Below are positions 15,177 through 26,818 of a stretch of 64,000 bases of DNA, piece by piece. Under the pieces are notes generated by a model, which had not been told where the DNA came from, did no database searches, and worked only from the letters and a program-made list of their open reading frames with translations. This stretch comes from Pelomonas sp. BJYL3 (GTDB taxonomy: Bacteria; Pseudomonadota; Gammaproteobacteria; Burkholderiales; Burkholderiaceae_C), in NCBI RefSeq assembly GCF_027257975.1, contig NZ_JANZKX010000002.1:558001-622000 (forward strand), written 5' to 3'. Position numbers and translations under genes: made by a program. Each line of letters opens with the position of its first letter. Position 1 is the first letter of the stretch.

Positions 15177-18100
15177 ATGCGGATCTTCAGGCAGCTCAAG
15201 CAGCAGCTCACTCCTGGACGTGCCAGTCCGCAACCCCAGACCGCTTCCCCGGCGGCGCCGACACCCCTGTTGATGGCCCTCGAGCCGCGCGTCATGTTCG
15301 ACGCTGCGGCCCTGAGCACCGCGGCGGAGGTGGTGGCCGTGCACCGCGAGCCCGTGCATGTGGCTGAAGCCGACTCCTCGCTGCTGCGGCACTTCGGGCC
15401 GGCGGCAGCCACAGGGCCCGCTCCCCGGGAGGTGATGTTCCTCTCCGGTCAGGTGGATGACGCCGCCACCTTGCGCCAGGCTGCGCGACCAGGGGTCGTG
15501 GTCGTGAACCTGGATCCCTCGCGCAACGGCCTGGACCAGATCGCCGACTACCTGGCCCAGCACGACGGCGTGACGGCGGTGCACATCGTCTCGCACGGCC
15601 GGGACGGCGCCGTCTCACTCGGCAATCTGTGGCTGGACAGCAGCACGCTGGCGGCCAATGCCCCCACGCTGGCCCGCATCGGCAGCGCCATGGCGCCGGG
15701 CGGGGACCTGCTGCTGTACGGCTGCAATGTGGCGGCCGACGCGCAGGGCCGGGACTTCCTCCAGCAGCTGTCTCAAGCGACCGGGCGTGACGTGGCGGCC
15801 TCCGACGATGCCACGGGCGCCAGCCGCTCTGGCGGGGACTGGACCCTGGAGGCGCGCGTGGGCAGCGTCGAGGCGGCCATCGCCTTTGGCGGGCAGGCGC
15901 TGGGCGCCTACCAGGGGCTGCTGGCGGTTTCCAGCGAGAACTTCGATGGCGTGGGTCTGGTCTACCAGACGAGCGTCACCAGCGTCAACGTGGGTACCTG
16001 GACCTTCACTTCGGCCGCCAGCAACGACTTCGCCACCCCGGACTCCACCGAGCAGGCCTTCAACACCAATCTGGACGGCGGCGCCAGCGACCGGACCTTC
16101 GTTTGGAACCTGGGCGGCAACTCCATCTCCAACTTCACCATGAAGTCGGCCGATGGCACGGACTTCAAGCTCAACTCCTTCGTGCTGGGCTCCTCCGCCG
16201 GCTCGACCACGGTGACCGTCAGTGCCTGGCGCAACGGGAGCCTCGTCGTCGCGGGCGAAGTCGTGGACCTGACGGCTGGGGATTCCGCAGGTCACATCAC
16301 CTACAACTTCACCGGCACGACGGCCGGGGGCAGCTATGGGCAGCTGGTCTTCGACAGCCAGTATGCCAATGTGGACGAGATCCGCTTCAGCTGGTCTGGC
16401 GCGGTCACGCCCGAGATCGACGACATCAGCATCTCTGCTGCCGTGGTCCCGGCGAGTGTCACCAGTGCCACCTATGACGCCAGCACCGGCGTGCTGGCCG
16501 TCACGGGCGCCAACATGGTCGGCGGGGACACCATCGATCCCGGCAAGCTCACGCTGACCGGACAGGGCGGCGCCACCTACACCCTCACCTCGCCCAGCAC
16601 CACGGCCAGCAGCAGCACGGCCTTCTCGATCACGCTCAATGCCGCCGACAAGCTGGCCATCAACGGCCTGCTCAACAAGAACGGCACGAGCGCGGTGGGC
16701 GGCACCACCTTCAACCTGGCAGCCGCGGCGAACTGGGACTCCACCGCCAGCGCGCCTGCCGATCTCACCGGCAATGGCGTGACGGTCAGCAACGTCACGG
16801 CCCCAAGCATCACCTCGGCCACCTACGACGCCAGCACCCATGTGCTCACCGTCACGGGCAGCAATCTGGTGGGGGTGTCCGGAGCGGGCAATGACATCAC
16901 GGTGTCCAAGCTCACCATGTATGGCGAAGGCGGCAACAGCTACACGCTGACCTCGTCCAACGTCGAGGTGAGCTCGGCCACCAGCTTCTCTGTCACGCTC
17001 AATGCGACCGATCGTGCGCAGGTGGAGCTCATGCTCAACCGCAATGGCACCACTTCCACCGGCGGCACCACCTACAACCTGCAGGCCGACGACGACTGGA
17101 ACAGCGTCGTGACGGGCGGCGACATCTCGGATGTCGCCAACGGCATCACCGTCAGCAATGTGGCGGTGCCCACCATCACCAGCGCCACCTACAACAGCAC
17201 GAGTGGCCAGCTGGTGATCACGGGCACCGGCTTCCTGACGCTGAGCGGCATCGGCAATGATGTCGTTGCCAGCAAGCTCACCCTGACCGGTGAAGGCGGT
17301 GCCACCTACACGCTGACCGACACCGTCGACGTGGACGTCAGCTCCGGCACCAGCGCCACCCTGATCCTGAGCGCCACCGACAAGGCCGCCATCAACGCCC
17401 TGCTGAACAAGAACGGCAGCGCCTCCACCGACAGCACCACCTACAACCTGGCCGCCGCCGAGGACTGGAACGCCGGGGCCGCGGCCGCGGTCGTGATCGC
17501 CGACCTGACGGGCAACGGCATCACCGTGAGCGGCTACAACAGCGCCCCGCAGACGGGCAGCCTGCATGGCGATTCCGTCGCCTGGGCGGGCGTGGGTGGC
17601 ACGGTGGTGCTGGATGCGGGCGGCAATGCCACCGTGCTGGATGCCGAGTTCGCCGCCCTCAACGGCGGACTGGGCGACTGGGCCGGTGGCAGCCTGACGG
17701 TGCAGCGCCAGGGTACAGCCTGGTCCGCGGACACCCTGGGCTTCAACGCGTCCGGCTTCACGGTCAGCGGCGGCAACCTGCAGTCCGGTGGCCTGACCTT
17801 CGCCACCTTCACCAATTCGGGCGGCGTGCTGAGCATCAGCTTCACGAGCTCCGGGACCGCGGCCACCAATGCCCTGGTGCAGGCCGTACTGCGCGGCATC
17901 ACCTACCGCAACGACACCCCGGCCGGGAACGAGACGGTGCGCTTCACGCTGTCCGATGGCACGAACAATGCCACCGCGGATGTCAGCGTGACCAGCAGCA
18001 GCATCTACGTGACCAACACCACGGACACGGGCACGGCGGACTTGAGCGATGGCGTGAGCTTCAGCGAGGCCATGGCCATTGCCAACGCGCAGTCCGGGGC

Positions 18101-21100
18101 GGACACCCTGCTGCTGTCAAGCAGCTTCACCGGCACGATGACGCTGGCTGGCGGCCTTTCGGTCAGTGACAACACCACGGTCGACGCCGACCTGGGCAAC
18201 GGCTTCAACCTGAGCGGCAGCACGCTCACCCTGGACCCGGGCAAGACGCTGACCCTCACCAACGGCGCGGGCGACACGGCCACGATCTCCAGCCAGCTGG
18301 CCGGCTCGGGCACCCTGGCCAAGAGCGGGGCCGGCACCCTGGTGCTGGGCAACACGGGCAACTTCGCCGGCATGAGCGGCGACATCACCGTGGGGGGCGG
18401 CAGGCTGAGCATCTCGGACGCCAACCACCTCTCCTCCGGGACCCTGACGCTGAACGGCGCCACCCTGGCCGACACCAACAGCGCGGCCCAAACCCTGTCG
18501 AACGCCGTGGTGGTGGGCAGTGGCGGCGCCACCTTCACCAAGACCGCTGGCGGGACCCTGACCCTGTCCGGATCGCTGGATGGCGGCGGCTCGATCACCA
18601 ACACCGGCGCTGCACTCAACCACACCGGGGGCGGCACGCTGACCCTGGACGGCGCCACGGTGGAAAGCGCCGTGGGCGGCAGCCAGATCACCCTCGGCAG
18701 CCAGGTGGTGATCGGCAGCGGGGGGGCGACCTTCCTCGCCACGTCCGGGGACATCAACCTCAAGGGCAGCGTCAGCGGATCGGGGGCCCTCACCAAGAAC
18801 GGCTCGAGCTATTTCCTGTCCCTGTACGGCAACAACTCGCACAGTGGCACGCAGAACGTCAATGCCGGCTACCTGGTGGCCAATGGCTCGGCGACGGCGC
18901 TGGGCACTGGCCAGATCGTGCTGGCCAGCGGGGCCTCCCTGGGCTTCCTCGGTGTCGGAACCATGACCGCCACCAACGACATCGTGCTGGCCGGCAACGC
19001 CACGGTCATCAATGGCGTGGCGGGCAACTGCATCGTCACCTTCAGCGGCAGCATCACCGAGAGCGGCGGCAGCCGATCCCTGGCCATCACGCCCAACTCG
19101 GGTGTCAACAGCCGGATGATCTTCACGGGAACCAATACCTACACGGGAGGGAGCACCCTCAGCGGCGGGGTGGTGGAGGTCACCGACGGCAGCAACCTGG
19201 GCTCGGGCGCGTTGAGCCTGTCCAGCACCACCCTGCAGATCAACGGCAGCGGCGTGACGCTGAGCCATAACGTCAACCTCAGTGGCTCGTCGACCCTCAG
19301 CAATGCCAATGACGTGACCTTGTCCGGCGTCATGGCGGGGAGTGGCTCCCTGGCCAAGACGGGCGCCGGCACGCTGACGCTCTCGGGCACCAACACCAAC
19401 ACCGGGGCCATCACGGTGTCGGCCGGCACCTTGGCGCTCAGCGGTGGCGCGGCGGTGGCCAACAGCACGGCCGTGACGGTGGCCAGCGGCGCCACCCTGG
19501 CGCTCAATGCCAGCGAAACCATCGGTTCACTGGCCGGTGCCGGCGCGGTGTCCCTGGGAGCCAGCACGCTGACCACCAGCGGCAACGCCAGCACCAGCTT
19601 CTCCGGCGCCATCAGCGGCACCGGCGGGCTCACCAAGCAGGGCAGCGGCACGCTGACCCTCTCCGGCGCCAACACCTACACCGGCAGCACGACCCTGAGC
19701 GCGGGCGCCCTGACCCTGAGCGGCGGGGCCGCGCTGTCTGACAGTTCGGCCCTGACCCTGAGCGCGGGCAGCACGCTGAACCTGTCTGCCAGCGAGACCA
19801 TCGGCTCGCTGGCCGGCACAGGCACCGTCAACCTGGGCACCAACACGCTCAGCGCAGGCGGCGACAACACCAGCACCAGCTTCAGCGGCGCCGTGGGCGG
19901 CACCGGGGGCCTCACCAAGCTGGGCAGTGGCACGCTGACCCTGAACGGCACCAACACCTTCACCGGCGCCACCACCGTCTCTGCTGGTGAACTCACGCTG
20001 GTCGGCGGGGTGGCCCTGGCCGACGGCTCTGACGTGAGCGTGGCCAGCGGCGCCCTGCTGACCCTGGTCAGCGCCGAGACCATCGCTTCCCTGGCGGGGG
20101 CCGGCACCGTGGCCCTGGGGAACAACACCCTGACCACCAGCGGCAGCACCAGCACCACCTTCTCGGGGGCCATCAACGGCAGCGGTGGGCTGACCAAGCA
20201 AGGCAGCGGTGCCCTGACGCTCTCGGGCACCAATGGCTACACCGGCGCCACCACCCTCAGCGGGGGATCGCTGTGGGTCAATGGCAGCGTCAGCAGCGCC
20301 GTGCAGGCCGCCAGCGGGACCACCCTGGGCGGCAGCGGCACCATCACTGGCAACGTGACCGTGAACAGCGGTGCGACGCTGGCGCCTGGCGCCAATGCCG
20401 TCGGCACCCTGACCATCCAGGGTGACCTGGCCTTGTCCGGCACCTTGAATGCCGAGCTGGCGGGCACCACGCCGGGCACGCAGTATGACCAGGTCGTCGT
20501 CAACGGCACTGTGGACCTGGGCGGGGTGGGCGGCGTGACGCTCAGCTCCAGCGGCGGCTTCACCGGCAGCGGCATCTTCGTGCTCATCGTCAATGATGGG
20601 GCAGACACCTTCGTGAACCCGGGCAGCACCGCCGAGGGCGGCAGCGTCAGCTTCGGTTCCAGCACCTTCCTGCTCACCTACGCCGGGGACAGCAGCGGCC
20701 CGGCCATGAGCGGTGGCAATGACCTCGTGGTGGGCGGCAACGCCGCGCCCGTGGTGGGCGGCCTGGGCGGTGACAGCGTGTCCTATACCGAAGACGGCGC
20801 GGCCGTCCGGCTCGACGCCGGGCAGAACGCCACCGTGGTGGATGGCGACAGCGCCGACTTCAACGGCGGCACCCTGCGCGCAGCCATCGTGACGAACCGG
20901 GTTGCGGGCGAGGACCTCCTGTCCCTCGTGCACCAGGGCAATGGCGCCGGCCAGATCGGCGTGTCGGGCAGCCAGGTCAGCTATGGGGGCGTGCTCATCG
21001 GCACCTTCACCGGCGGCAGTGGCGCCAATGACCTGGTCGTGACCTTCAACAGCAATGCCACGCCCGCGGCCGTGCAGGCCCTGATGCGCGACATCGCCTA

Positions 21101-24100
21101 TCGCAACGGCAACAGCGTGGATCCCAGCTCGGCAAGCCGGACGGTGCGCGTGACGCTCGACGACGGCGACGGCGGCACCAGCAGCAATGCGGACGTCACC
21201 GTGGCCGTCGTGCCGATCAACGACGCACCGACCCTCAGCGCCGGCGCAGGGGCCGTGACCTTCAACGAGGGTGACTCCGCCGTGGGCCTGTTCAGCGGGG
21301 CCTCCATCAGCACCGTGGAAGCCGGACAGAGCATCGTGCAGTTCACCCTGACGGTCAGCCAGCTGAAAGACGGGGCGAGCGAGTTGCTGGGGATCGATGG
21401 CAGCTCGGTGGCCCTGACCCATGGCAATACCCTGACGACGGCCGGCAATGGCCTGAACGTCACGGTGAGCGTGTCGGGCGATACCGCCACCGTCACCTTC
21501 ACGAAGCCGGCCGGGCTCAGCACGGGTGCGGCGCAGGGCCTGATCAATGGCCTGAGCTACCGCAATGACAGCGGCGAGCCCACTGCGGGCAGCCGCGTCG
21601 TGACCCTCACCAGCCTTCAGGACAGCGGCGGCACGGCCAGCGGTGGCGCGGACACTGGCAGCCTGGCCATTGCCGCGACCGTGAACGTGGTGGCGGGCAG
21701 TGCTGCGCCGGTGCTGAGCACGACCAGCGGCAGCGCGACCTTCATCGAAGGCGCGAACACCGCCAGCGTGCCCGTGGTCGTGGACGGCGGACTCCTGGTC
21801 AGCGACAGCGACAGCGCCACCCTGGCCAGCGCCACCGTGCGCATCAGCGGCAACTTCCGCAGCGCGGAGGACGTGCTGGCCTTTGCCAACACCAGCGCGG
21901 GCAGCTTCGGCAACATCAGCGGCAGCTACGACAGCGCCAGCGGGGTGCTCACCCTCAGCTCGGCAGGGTCCACGGCGACCCTGGCCCAGTGGCAGGCGGC
22001 CCTGCGCGCCGTGACCTACACCAATACCTCGGAGGCGCCGGACACCAGTGCCCGCACGGTGAGCTTCAGCGTCAACGACGGCGGCTTGAGCAGCGCAGCG
22101 GCAACCCGGCTCATCAGCGTGGCCGCGGTCAACGACAGCCCCGTCAACAGCGTCCCCGCGCTCACCCAGCACGTGAACCAGGGGGGGCAGCTGGTGTTCG
22201 GCAGCGCCCAGGGCAATCCGATCAGCATCGGTGATGTCGACGCGGGCGCAGGGCTGGAGCAGGTCACGCTCACCGCCACCCACGGCACGCTCACGCTGTC
22301 CAGCCTGGGCGGCCTGAGCTTTGTCTCGGGCACCGGGACCGGCGACGCCAGCATGACCTTCCAGGGCACCGTGGCGGACATCAACGCCGCGCTCAACGGC
22401 CTGCGCTTCGAGCCCACGACGGGCTACAGCGGCGCCGCCAGCCTGCAGATCAGCACCAGCGACCTGGGCAACAGCGGCGCGGGCGGTGTCGGGACGGACG
22501 TGGACAGCGTGAACCTGAGCGTCGACCCTGTGCACCCGGTCGTCACCGGCGTCAGCTCGTCCGCGGCCGATGGCCACTACAAGATCGGCGACACCCTCAC
22601 CCTCACCGTCACCTTCGATCAGGCGGTCACCGTCGACACGGCGGGCGGCACGCCGACGCTGCGTCTGGAGACCGGCGCCATCGATCGCAATGCCGTCTAT
22701 GCGTCCGGCTCCGGCACCAGGACCCTCAGCTTCACCTACACGGTTCAGGCGGGCGATCTCAGTGCCGACCTGGATTACGCCTCGACGGCGGCCCTGGCCC
22801 TCAACGGCGCCAGCATCCGTGGGGCGACCCTTCTGGATGCGGCGCTGACGCTGCCTGCCACCGGCAGCGCCGAGGCGCTGGCCGGCCAGAAGGCGCTGGT
22901 GATCGACGGGCTGGCGCCCGAGATCGTGAAGGTGGATGCACCGACCAACGGCACCTACGTGGCAGGCCAGACGCTGGACTTCACGGTGCAGTTCAACGAC
23001 GCCGTCACCGTGGACACGGCAGGCGGCACGCCGCGCATCGCCATCACGCTGGATTCGGGCGGGACGGTCTATGCCGACTACCTGGCCGGATCGGGCGGCA
23101 CCACGCTGACCTTCCGGCATGTGGTGCGCAGCGGCGAGCTCGACAGCACGGGCCTGGCGCTGGGATCCCGCATCGAGCTCCAAGGTGCGTCACTGCGCGA
23201 CGGCACAGGCAACGAGGCCGCGCTGACGCTCCAGGGCGTGGCAGCGACCGCCGGGGTCAGGATCGATGCCGTGGACCCGGCGGTGGAAAGCTTCACCCGC
23301 CTGGATCCCTCGCCCACCGACGCTGCCTCGGTCCGCTATTCGCTGGTGTTCACGGAAGCCGTGACGGGCCTGGGCGTGGAGGATCTTTCGCTGGTGAGCA
23401 GCGGCTCGGCCTCAGGCCGCATTCAGTCGATCACCCAGGTGGATGCGCGCACCTACACCGTGCTGCTGAGCGGCGTCTCCGGCACGGGCGAGCTGTCCCT
23501 GCGGCTCAATGCGCCGGGCAGCGGCATTGCGGACGCCGCGGGCAATGCCCTGGCCACCGGGGGGCTGTCCCAGACCTATCAGCGCAGCCCCGCGGTCACG
23601 CCCCCGCCCGTGGTCGAGGTGCCGGTGCCGGCACCGGCGCCCGCGCCCGCCCCCGATCCCGGCCGGTGGACGCCGCCGCTGACCTTCCAGTCCGACGGGC
23701 CGGTGCGCTCAGCCGACCTGCCGACCCTGCCGTCTCCGCCACAGCTGTCGTCCCAGTCGACCTTGCAGCTGAGCATGCAGCCGCCGCTGCAGACTGCCCT
23801 CGATACGGCGGCAGGCATCCCCGCCACTCCGTCCGGCCAGCCCGGCCAGGGTTCGTCGCCTGGCCTGGTGAACCTCGCGTCTGGCAGCCCGGTCATGCCG
23901 ACGTCCGTCACTTCGCTGGCTTCGCCAACGGACACCCGTCCCAGCTTCGTGGAGCTGGGCACGGCAGGCGGGCAGGGCTTGCGGTCGATGCCGGACATCG
24001 GCGACTTCTCGGTGCGGGCCGGGCAGCCCATCAGCATCATGCTGCCCGCCTCCACCTTCAGCCATTCGGATAGCAAGGAGCAGGTTACCGTCGAGATCCG

Positions 24101-24494
24101 CCTGGCGGACGGCCGGCCCCTGCCCAGCTGGCTGAAGTTCGATCCGGTGAAGGGCACCCTCAGCGGGCAGGCGCCTGCCGGCTTGAATCAGCGCATCAGC
24201 ATCGAGGTGATCGCCCGCGACAGCAAGGGGAACCGGGTCAGCTCGCACATGGACATCGACGTCAGGGCCGCGGGCAGGCCCAATGCCTTCCTGTGGGCCC
24301 CTGACGGTCCGCAGCCCGAGCTTGCCGACCTCGGCGCACTGCAGGACCTGCTGGCCCAGACTCGTGAGCAGGCGCCCGCGCCGCAAGGGCGTGCCGCGCT
24401 GGCCGACCAGTTCGAACGCCATGGCAGCGCTGCCCTGAAGGCTGAACGCCAGGCCTGGATCCAGCACCTCAAGGCCGCCGCGCAGCGTGCTTGA
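15177..24494 (+). CDS. Giant repetitive surface protein with LEPR-type N-terminus and DUF4347
   Basis: 3105 residues from the ATG at 15177 (GGAG seven bases upstream; a TTG at 15165 is less likely). Order: [10 protein letters not shown] at 35-44 with no classical signal peptide; DUF4347, about 85-250, with SHG near 139 and YGCN near 182; a unique region; three tandem units of about 120 residues (430-785); a beta-helix region with autotransporter-type repeats (945-1840); cadherin/Ig-like domains (1855-2440); three bacterial Ig-like repeats (2440-2800) with [12 protein letters not shown] twice; a Pro/Ala linker; a putative-Ig domain near 2950; and a charged helical C-terminus. There is no RTX nonapeptide and no beta-barrel. 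Likely a large adhesin exported by the four genes that follow. Confidence 0.88.
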   Translation: MRIFRQLKQQLTPGRASPQPQTASPAAPTPLLMALEPRVMFDAAALSTAAEVVAVHREPVHVAEADSSLLRHFGPAAATGPAPREVMFLSGQVDDAATLRQAARPGVVVVNLDPSRNGLDQIADYLAQHDGVTAVHIVSHGRDGAVSLGNLWLDSSTLAANAPTLARIGSAMAPGGDLLLYGCNVAADAQGRDFLQQLSQATGRDVAASDDATGASRSGGDWTLEARVGSVEAAIAFGGQALGAYQGLLAVSSENFDGVGLVYQTSVTSVNVGTWTFTSAASNDFATPDSTEQAFNTNLDGGASDRTFVWNLGGNSISNFTMKSADGTDFKLNSFVLGSSAGSTTVTVSAWRNGSLVVAGEVVDLTAGDSAGHITYNFTGTTAGGSYGQLVFDSQYANVDEIRFSWSGAVTPEIDDISISAAVVPASVTSATYDASTGVLAVTGANMVGGDTIDPGKLTLTGQGGATYTLTSPSTTASSSTAFSITLNAADKLAINGLLNKNGTSAVGGTTFNLAAAANWDSTASAPADLTGNGVTVSNVTAPSITSATYDASTHVLTVTGSNLVGVSGAGNDITVSKLTMYGEGGNSYTLTSSNVEVSSATSFSVTLNATDRAQVELMLNRNGTTSTGGTTYNLQADDDWNSVVTGGDISDVANGITVSNVAVPTITSATYNSTSGQLVITGTGFLTLSGIGNDVVASKLTLTGEGGATYTLTDTVDVDVSSGTSATLILSATDKAAINALLNKNGSASTDSTTYNLAAAEDWNAGAAAAVVIADLTGNGITVSGYNSAPQTGSLHGDSVAWAGVGGTVVLDAGGNATVLDAEFAALNGGLGDWAGGSLTVQRQGTAWSADTLGFNASGFTVSGGNLQSGGLTFATFTNSGGVLSISFTSSGTAATNALVQAVLRGITYRNDTPAGNETVRFTLSDGTNNATADVSVTSSSIYVTNTTDTGTADLSDGVSFSEAMAIANAQSGADTLLLSSSFTGTMTLAGGLSVSDNTTVDADLGNGFNLSGSTLTLDPGKTLTLTNGAGDTATISSQLAGSGTLAKSGAGTLVLGNTGNFAGMSGDITVGGGRLSISDANHLSSGTLTLNGATLADTNSAAQTLSNAVVVGSGGATFTKTAGGTLTLSGSLDGGGSITNTGAALNHTGGGTLTLDGATVESAVGGSQITLGSQVVIGSGGATFLATSGDINLKGSVSGSGALTKNGSSYFLSLYGNNSHSGTQNVNAGYLVANGSATALGTGQIVLASGASLGFLGVGTMTATNDIVLAGNATVINGVAGNCIVTFSGSITESGGSRSLAITPNSGVNSRMIFTGTNTYTGGSTLSGGVVEVTDGSNLGSGALSLSSTTLQINGSGVTLSHNVNLSGSSTLSNANDVTLSGVMAGSGSLAKTGAGTLTLSGTNTNTGAITVSAGTLALSGGAAVANSTAVTVASGATLALNASETIGSLAGAGAVSLGASTLTTSGNASTSFSGAISGTGGLTKQGSGTLTLSGANTYTGSTTLSAGALTLSGGAALSDSSALTLSAGSTLNLSASETIGSLAGTGTVNLGTNTLSAGGDNTSTSFSGAVGGTGGLTKLGSGTLTLNGTNTFTGATTVSAGELTLVGGVALADGSDVSVASGALLTLVSAETIASLAGAGTVALGNNTLTTSGSTSTTFSGAINGSGGLTKQGSGALTLSGTNGYTGATTLSGGSLWVNGSVSSAVQAASGTTLGGSGTITGNVTVNSGATLAPGANAVGTLTIQGDLALSGTLNAELAGTTPGTQYDQVVVNGTVDLGGVGGVTLSSSGGFTGSGIFVLIVNDGADTFVNPGSTAEGGSVSFGSSTFLLTYAGDSSGPAMSGGNDLVVGGNAAPVVGGLGGDSVSYTEDGAAVRLDAGQNATVVDGDSADFNGGTLRAAIVTNRVAGEDLLSLVHQGNGAGQIGVSGSQVSYGGVLIGTFTGGSGANDLVVTFNSNATPAAVQALMRDIAYRNGNSVDPSSASRTVRVTLDDGDGGTSSNADVTVAVVPINDAPTLSAGAGAVTFNEGDSAVGLFSGASISTVEAGQSIVQFTLTVSQLKDGASELLGIDGSSVALTHGNTLTTAGNGLNVTVSVSGDTATVTFTKPAGLSTGAAQGLINGLSYRNDSGEPTAGSRVVTLTSLQDSGGTASGGADTGSLAIAATVNVVAGSAAPVLSTTSGSATFIEGANTASVPVVVDGGLLVSDSDSATLASATVRISGNFRSAEDVLAFANTSAGSFGNISGSYDSASGVLTLSSAGSTATLAQWQAALRAVTYTNTSEAPDTSARTVSFSVNDGGLSSAAATRLISVAAVNDSPVNSVPALTQHVNQGGQLVFGSAQGNPISIGDVDAGAGLEQVTLTATHGTLTLSSLGGLSFVSGTGTGDASMTFQGTVADINAALNGLRFEPTTGYSGAASLQISTSDLGNSGAGGVGTDVDSVNLSVDPVHPVVTGVSSSAADGHYKIGDTLTLTVTFDQAVTVDTAGGTPTLRLETGAIDRNAVYASGSGTRTLSFTYTVQAGDLSADLDYASTAALALNGASIRGATLLDAALTLPATGSAEALAGQKALVIDGLAPEIVKVDAPTNGTYVAGQTLDFTVQFNDAVTVDTAGGTPRIAITLDSGGTVYADYLAGSGGTTLTFRHVVRSGELDSTGLALGSRIELQGASLRDGTGNEAALTLQGVAATAGVRIDAVDPAVESFTRLDPSPTDAASVRYSLVFTEAVTGLGVEDLSLVSSGSASGRIQSITQVDARTYTVLLSGVSGTGELSLRLNAPGSGIADAAGNALATGGLSQTYQRSPAVTPPPVVEVPVPAPAPAPAPDPGRWTPPLTFQSDGPVRSADLPTLPSPPQLSSQSTLQLSMQPPLQTALDTAAGIPATPSGQPGQGSSPGLVNLASGSPVMPTSVTSLASPTDTRPSFVELGTAGGQGLRSMPDIGDFSVRAGQPISIMLPASTFSHSDSKEQVTVEIRLADGRPLPSWLKFDPVKGTLSGQAPAGLNQRISIEVIARDSKGNRVSSHMDIDVRAAGRPNAFLWAPDGPQPELADLGALQDLLAQTREQAPAPQGRAALADQFERHGSAALKAERQAWIQHLKAAAQRA
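16464..17530 (+). repeat. Three tandem ~120-residue repeats in the giant protein
   Basis: Units begin near 16464, 16818 and 17181 with SATYDAS, SATYDAS and SATYNST. Each contains KLTLTGxGG-like and INxLLNKNG-like segments and ends in a GxxVSNV/GITVSGY strand. Spacing is about 354-363 bases. Confidence 0.8.
19339..20290 (+). repeat. Autotransporter-type passenger repeats (about 93 residues each)
   Basis: Four near-identical cores of the form G(S/T)GxLxKxGxGxLTLxGxNxxTG start near 19339, 19618, 19902 and 20182, each followed by [16 protein letters not shown] strands. A more divergent copy lies near 18308. This is the autotransporter-associated beta-strand repeat pattern, here without an autotransporter barrel. 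Confidence 0.75.
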
Positions 24495-24527
24495 TCACAT
24501 CGACAAAATTCCTAGGAGATCTGCCAG

Positions 24528-26039
24528 ATGCCGCAATTCCGCCGACTGCCGACTCGTTCCCTGCTCGCCGTCCTCGTGACCGCCGCCTTCGCCGGCTGCG
24601 CGATCCAGCCTCAGGCCCTGAGCCCCGACGAACGGCAGGCCGCCCTCAAGGCCGGCCGTACCGAGATGTTCCAGCAGCAGGAGCCCGTGCAAGGGCCGAT
24701 CACGCTGGACGAAGCCATGGCTCGGGCCATCAAGTACAACCTGGACCACCGGGTGAAGCTGATGGAGGAGGTGGTGTCCCAGCGCCAGCTGAATCTGTCC
24801 CGCACCGACCTGCTGCCCAAGCTGGCCCTGTCGGCCGGCTACAGCGGCCGTGACAACGAGCTGGCCTCGTCCTCGCGCAGCGTGATCAGCGGCAACCAGT
24901 CGCTGGAGCCCTCGACCTCCAGCGACAAGGAACATCGCAACGGCGACCTGTCCCTGAGCTGGAATGTGCTGGACTTCGGCGTGAGCTACTACGGTGCGCA
25001 TCAGCAGGCGGACCGCGTGCAGGTGGCCGAGGAGCGCCGCCGCAAGGTCCTGCACCTGCTGATGCAGCAGACACGCCAGGCCTGGTGGCAGGCCGCAGGC
25101 GCGCAGCTGCTGGAGGCCCGCATCGATCCCGTGCTGAAGCTGGCACGCCAGGCCCTGGACGACTCCCGCCAGGTCGAAGTCGAGAAGCTGCGCTCGCCGC
25201 TCGAGGCCCTGACCTACCAGCGGCAGCTGCTGGACATCGTCCGCCAGCTCGAGGCCGTGCGTGACGAGCTGGCCCAGGCCAAGCCGCGCCTGGCCTCGAT
25301 CATGAACCTGCCGCCGGGCGAGCCCTTCTCGGTGGCCGTGGGTGGTGCGCTGGCCGCGCCCAAGGTCAGCCTGCCGGTCGCCGACATGGAAGAGGCCGCC
25401 ATGCTGCGCCGCCCCGAACTGGTGGAGGCCCAGTACAACGAGCGCATCGGCCTGCTGGAGACGCGCAAGGCGCTGGCCCGCCTGCTGCCGGGGGTGGAGC
25501 TCAGCGTGGGCCAGCACTACGACAGCAACAGCTACCTTTCGAACCACCGCTGGGGCGATGTGGGCCTGCGCGTGAGCTGGAATCTGTTCAATGTGCTGAA
25601 CGCCGGCACCATCCGTGGCGTGGCGCAGAGCCAGCTGGAGCTGGCCCGCCAGCAGCGCCTGGCGCTCAGCATGGCGGTGCTGACGCAGGTGCACGTCGCG
25701 CGGCTGGACTACCTGGGCCGGCTCAAGCAGTACCAGCTGACCGATGACCTCAACAAGGTCGAGCAGCGCATCCTGCAGTACACCCGCAATGCGGCCACCG
25801 CCAATTCGCAGGGCAAGATGGAGGAAATCCGCGCCTCGGCCTCGGCCATGATGTCCGAGCTGCGGCTGTACCAGACCTACGGCGCGCTGCAGGGGGCCTA
25901 TGGCCAGCTGGTGGCGACCCTGGGGCTGGACCCGCTGCCTGAGTCGGTGCCGTCCCATGACCTCAAGGCGCTGGGTGAATCCGTGCGGGCCTCCGAAGCC
26001 AACTGGACCAAGACGATCAACCCCGGAGGCGGTGCATGA
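24528..26039 (+). CDS. TolC-family outer membrane lipoprotein
   Basis: 503 residues. Lipoprotein signal peptide with lipobox AFAGC (Cys near residue 25). Two long alpha-hairpin repeats typical of TolC/OprM, each with a conserved LSWNVLDFGVSYYGA or VSWNLFNVLNAG segment, the family's 'xWxLFDxG' signature. It begins 33 bases after the giant protein gene, with a TAGGAG ribosome site, and overlaps the next gene by ATGA. It should form the outer-membrane channel for the export apparatus encoded by the operon. Confidence 0.9.
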   Translation: MPQFRRLPTRSLLAVLVTAAFAGCAIQPQALSPDERQAALKAGRTEMFQQQEPVQGPITLDEAMARAIKYNLDHRVKLMEEVVSQRQLNLSRTDLLPKLALSAGYSGRDNELASSSRSVISGNQSLEPSTSSDKEHRNGDLSLSWNVLDFGVSYYGAHQQADRVQVAEERRRKVLHLLMQQTRQAWWQAAGAQLLEARIDPVLKLARQALDDSRQVEVEKLRSPLEALTYQRQLLDIVRQLEAVRDELAQAKPRLASIMNLPPGEPFSVAVGGALAAPKVSLPVADMEEAAMLRRPELVEAQYNERIGLLETRKALARLLPGVELSVGQHYDSNSYLSNHRWGDVGLRVSWNLFNVLNAGTIRGVAQSQLELARQQRLALSMAVLTQVHVARLDYLGRLKQYQLTDDLNKVEQRILQYTRNAATANSQGKMEEIRASASAMMSELRLYQTYGALQGAYGQLVATLGLDPLPESVPSHDLKALGESVRASEANWTKTINPGGGA

Positions 26040-26788
26040 TCCGTGGCATCGGACTTGCCCTTGTCTCCATCGCCCTGAGCCACGCCACAGCCTGGGCGCA
26101 GACCTCCCCGCTGGCCACCGACAAGGACGGCCGCATCCGCACCCAGCTGAGCGCCCGCAATGCGCTCACGGTGTCGGCCGAGATCGCGGCCCGCGTGGCC
26201 AGCCTGCCGCTGCGCGAGGGCGAGGCCTTCCGCGCAGGCCAGACCCTGGTGGGCTTTGACTGTGCGCTGTACCAGAACCAGCAGCGCAAGGCCGAGGCCG
26301 CTGTGGAGGCGGCGAACGCCGTGCTGCAGTCCAACCAGCGCATGGCCGAGCTCAACTCGATTGGCAGGTTCGAGGTCGATCAGTCCCAGGCCAAGCTCAA
26401 GGAAGCGCAGGCGGAGGCGGCCAGCGCCAAGCTGCTGGTGGGGCGCTGCGCCATCGCCGCGCCTTTCGCGGGCCGGGTGGTCAAGCGCCAGGTCGCGGCG
26501 CACCAGTACGTCTCGCCGGGCAATCCGCTGCTGGACATCGTCGAGACCGGGCAGCTGGAGCTGCAGATGATCGTGCCCTCCAAATGGCTGAGCTGGCTCA
26601 AGCCGGGCAGCAGCTTCAGTGTGGAGGTCGAGGAGCTGGGCAAGAGCTACCCGGCCAAGGTGCAGCGCCTGGGCGCCCAGATCGATCCGGTCAGCCAGAC
26701 GCTGCCGGTCTACGGCGTGATGGATGGCAGCCAGCCGGGCCTGCTGCCAGGCATGAGCGGATGGGCCGTGTTCCCCGTGCGCAAATGA
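26036..26788 (+). CDS. HlyD/RND-type periplasmic adaptor
   Basis: 250 residues with a signal peptide (cleavage probably after AWA, residue 21). It has a short barrel-sandwich half motif (VSAEIAARVASLPLREGEAF), a coiled-coil hairpin (EAAVEAANAVLQSNQRM...), the second half motif (IAAPFAGRVVKRQVAAHQYV), and a beta-barrel. Shorter than usual membrane-fusion proteins (about 350-400). Overlaps the TolC-like gene (ATGA). Likely bridges inner-membrane components to the TolC-like channel. Confidence 0.88.
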   Translation: MIRGIGLALVSIALSHATAWAQTSPLATDKDGRIRTQLSARNALTVSAEIAARVASLPLREGEAFRAGQTLVGFDCALYQNQQRKAEAAVEAANAVLQSNQRMAELNSIGRFEVDQSQAKLKEAQAEAASAKLLVGRCAIAAPFAGRVVKRQVAAHQYVSPGNPLLDIVETGQLELQMIVPSKWLSWLKPGSSFSVEVEELGKSYPAKVQRLGAQIDPVSQTLPVYGVMDGSQPGLLPGMSGWAVFPVRK

Positions 26789-26818
26789 CCGTGGTCCCCT
26801 GCGTGCAGGCCGCCTGAC

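Noticed and set aside
19527-23183. 1218-codon open frame on the minus strand inside the giant protein
   Set aside because: Antisense of the repeat region; Gly/Ala/Arg-rich with no start or family.
15177-24494. RTX adhesin or classical type I secretion substrate
   Set aside because: No GGxGxDxxx nonapeptides were seen. The neighbours lack an ABC transporter.
15177-24494. Autotransporter (type V)
   Set aside because: Passenger-like repeats are present but there is no C-terminal beta-barrel and no Sec signal.
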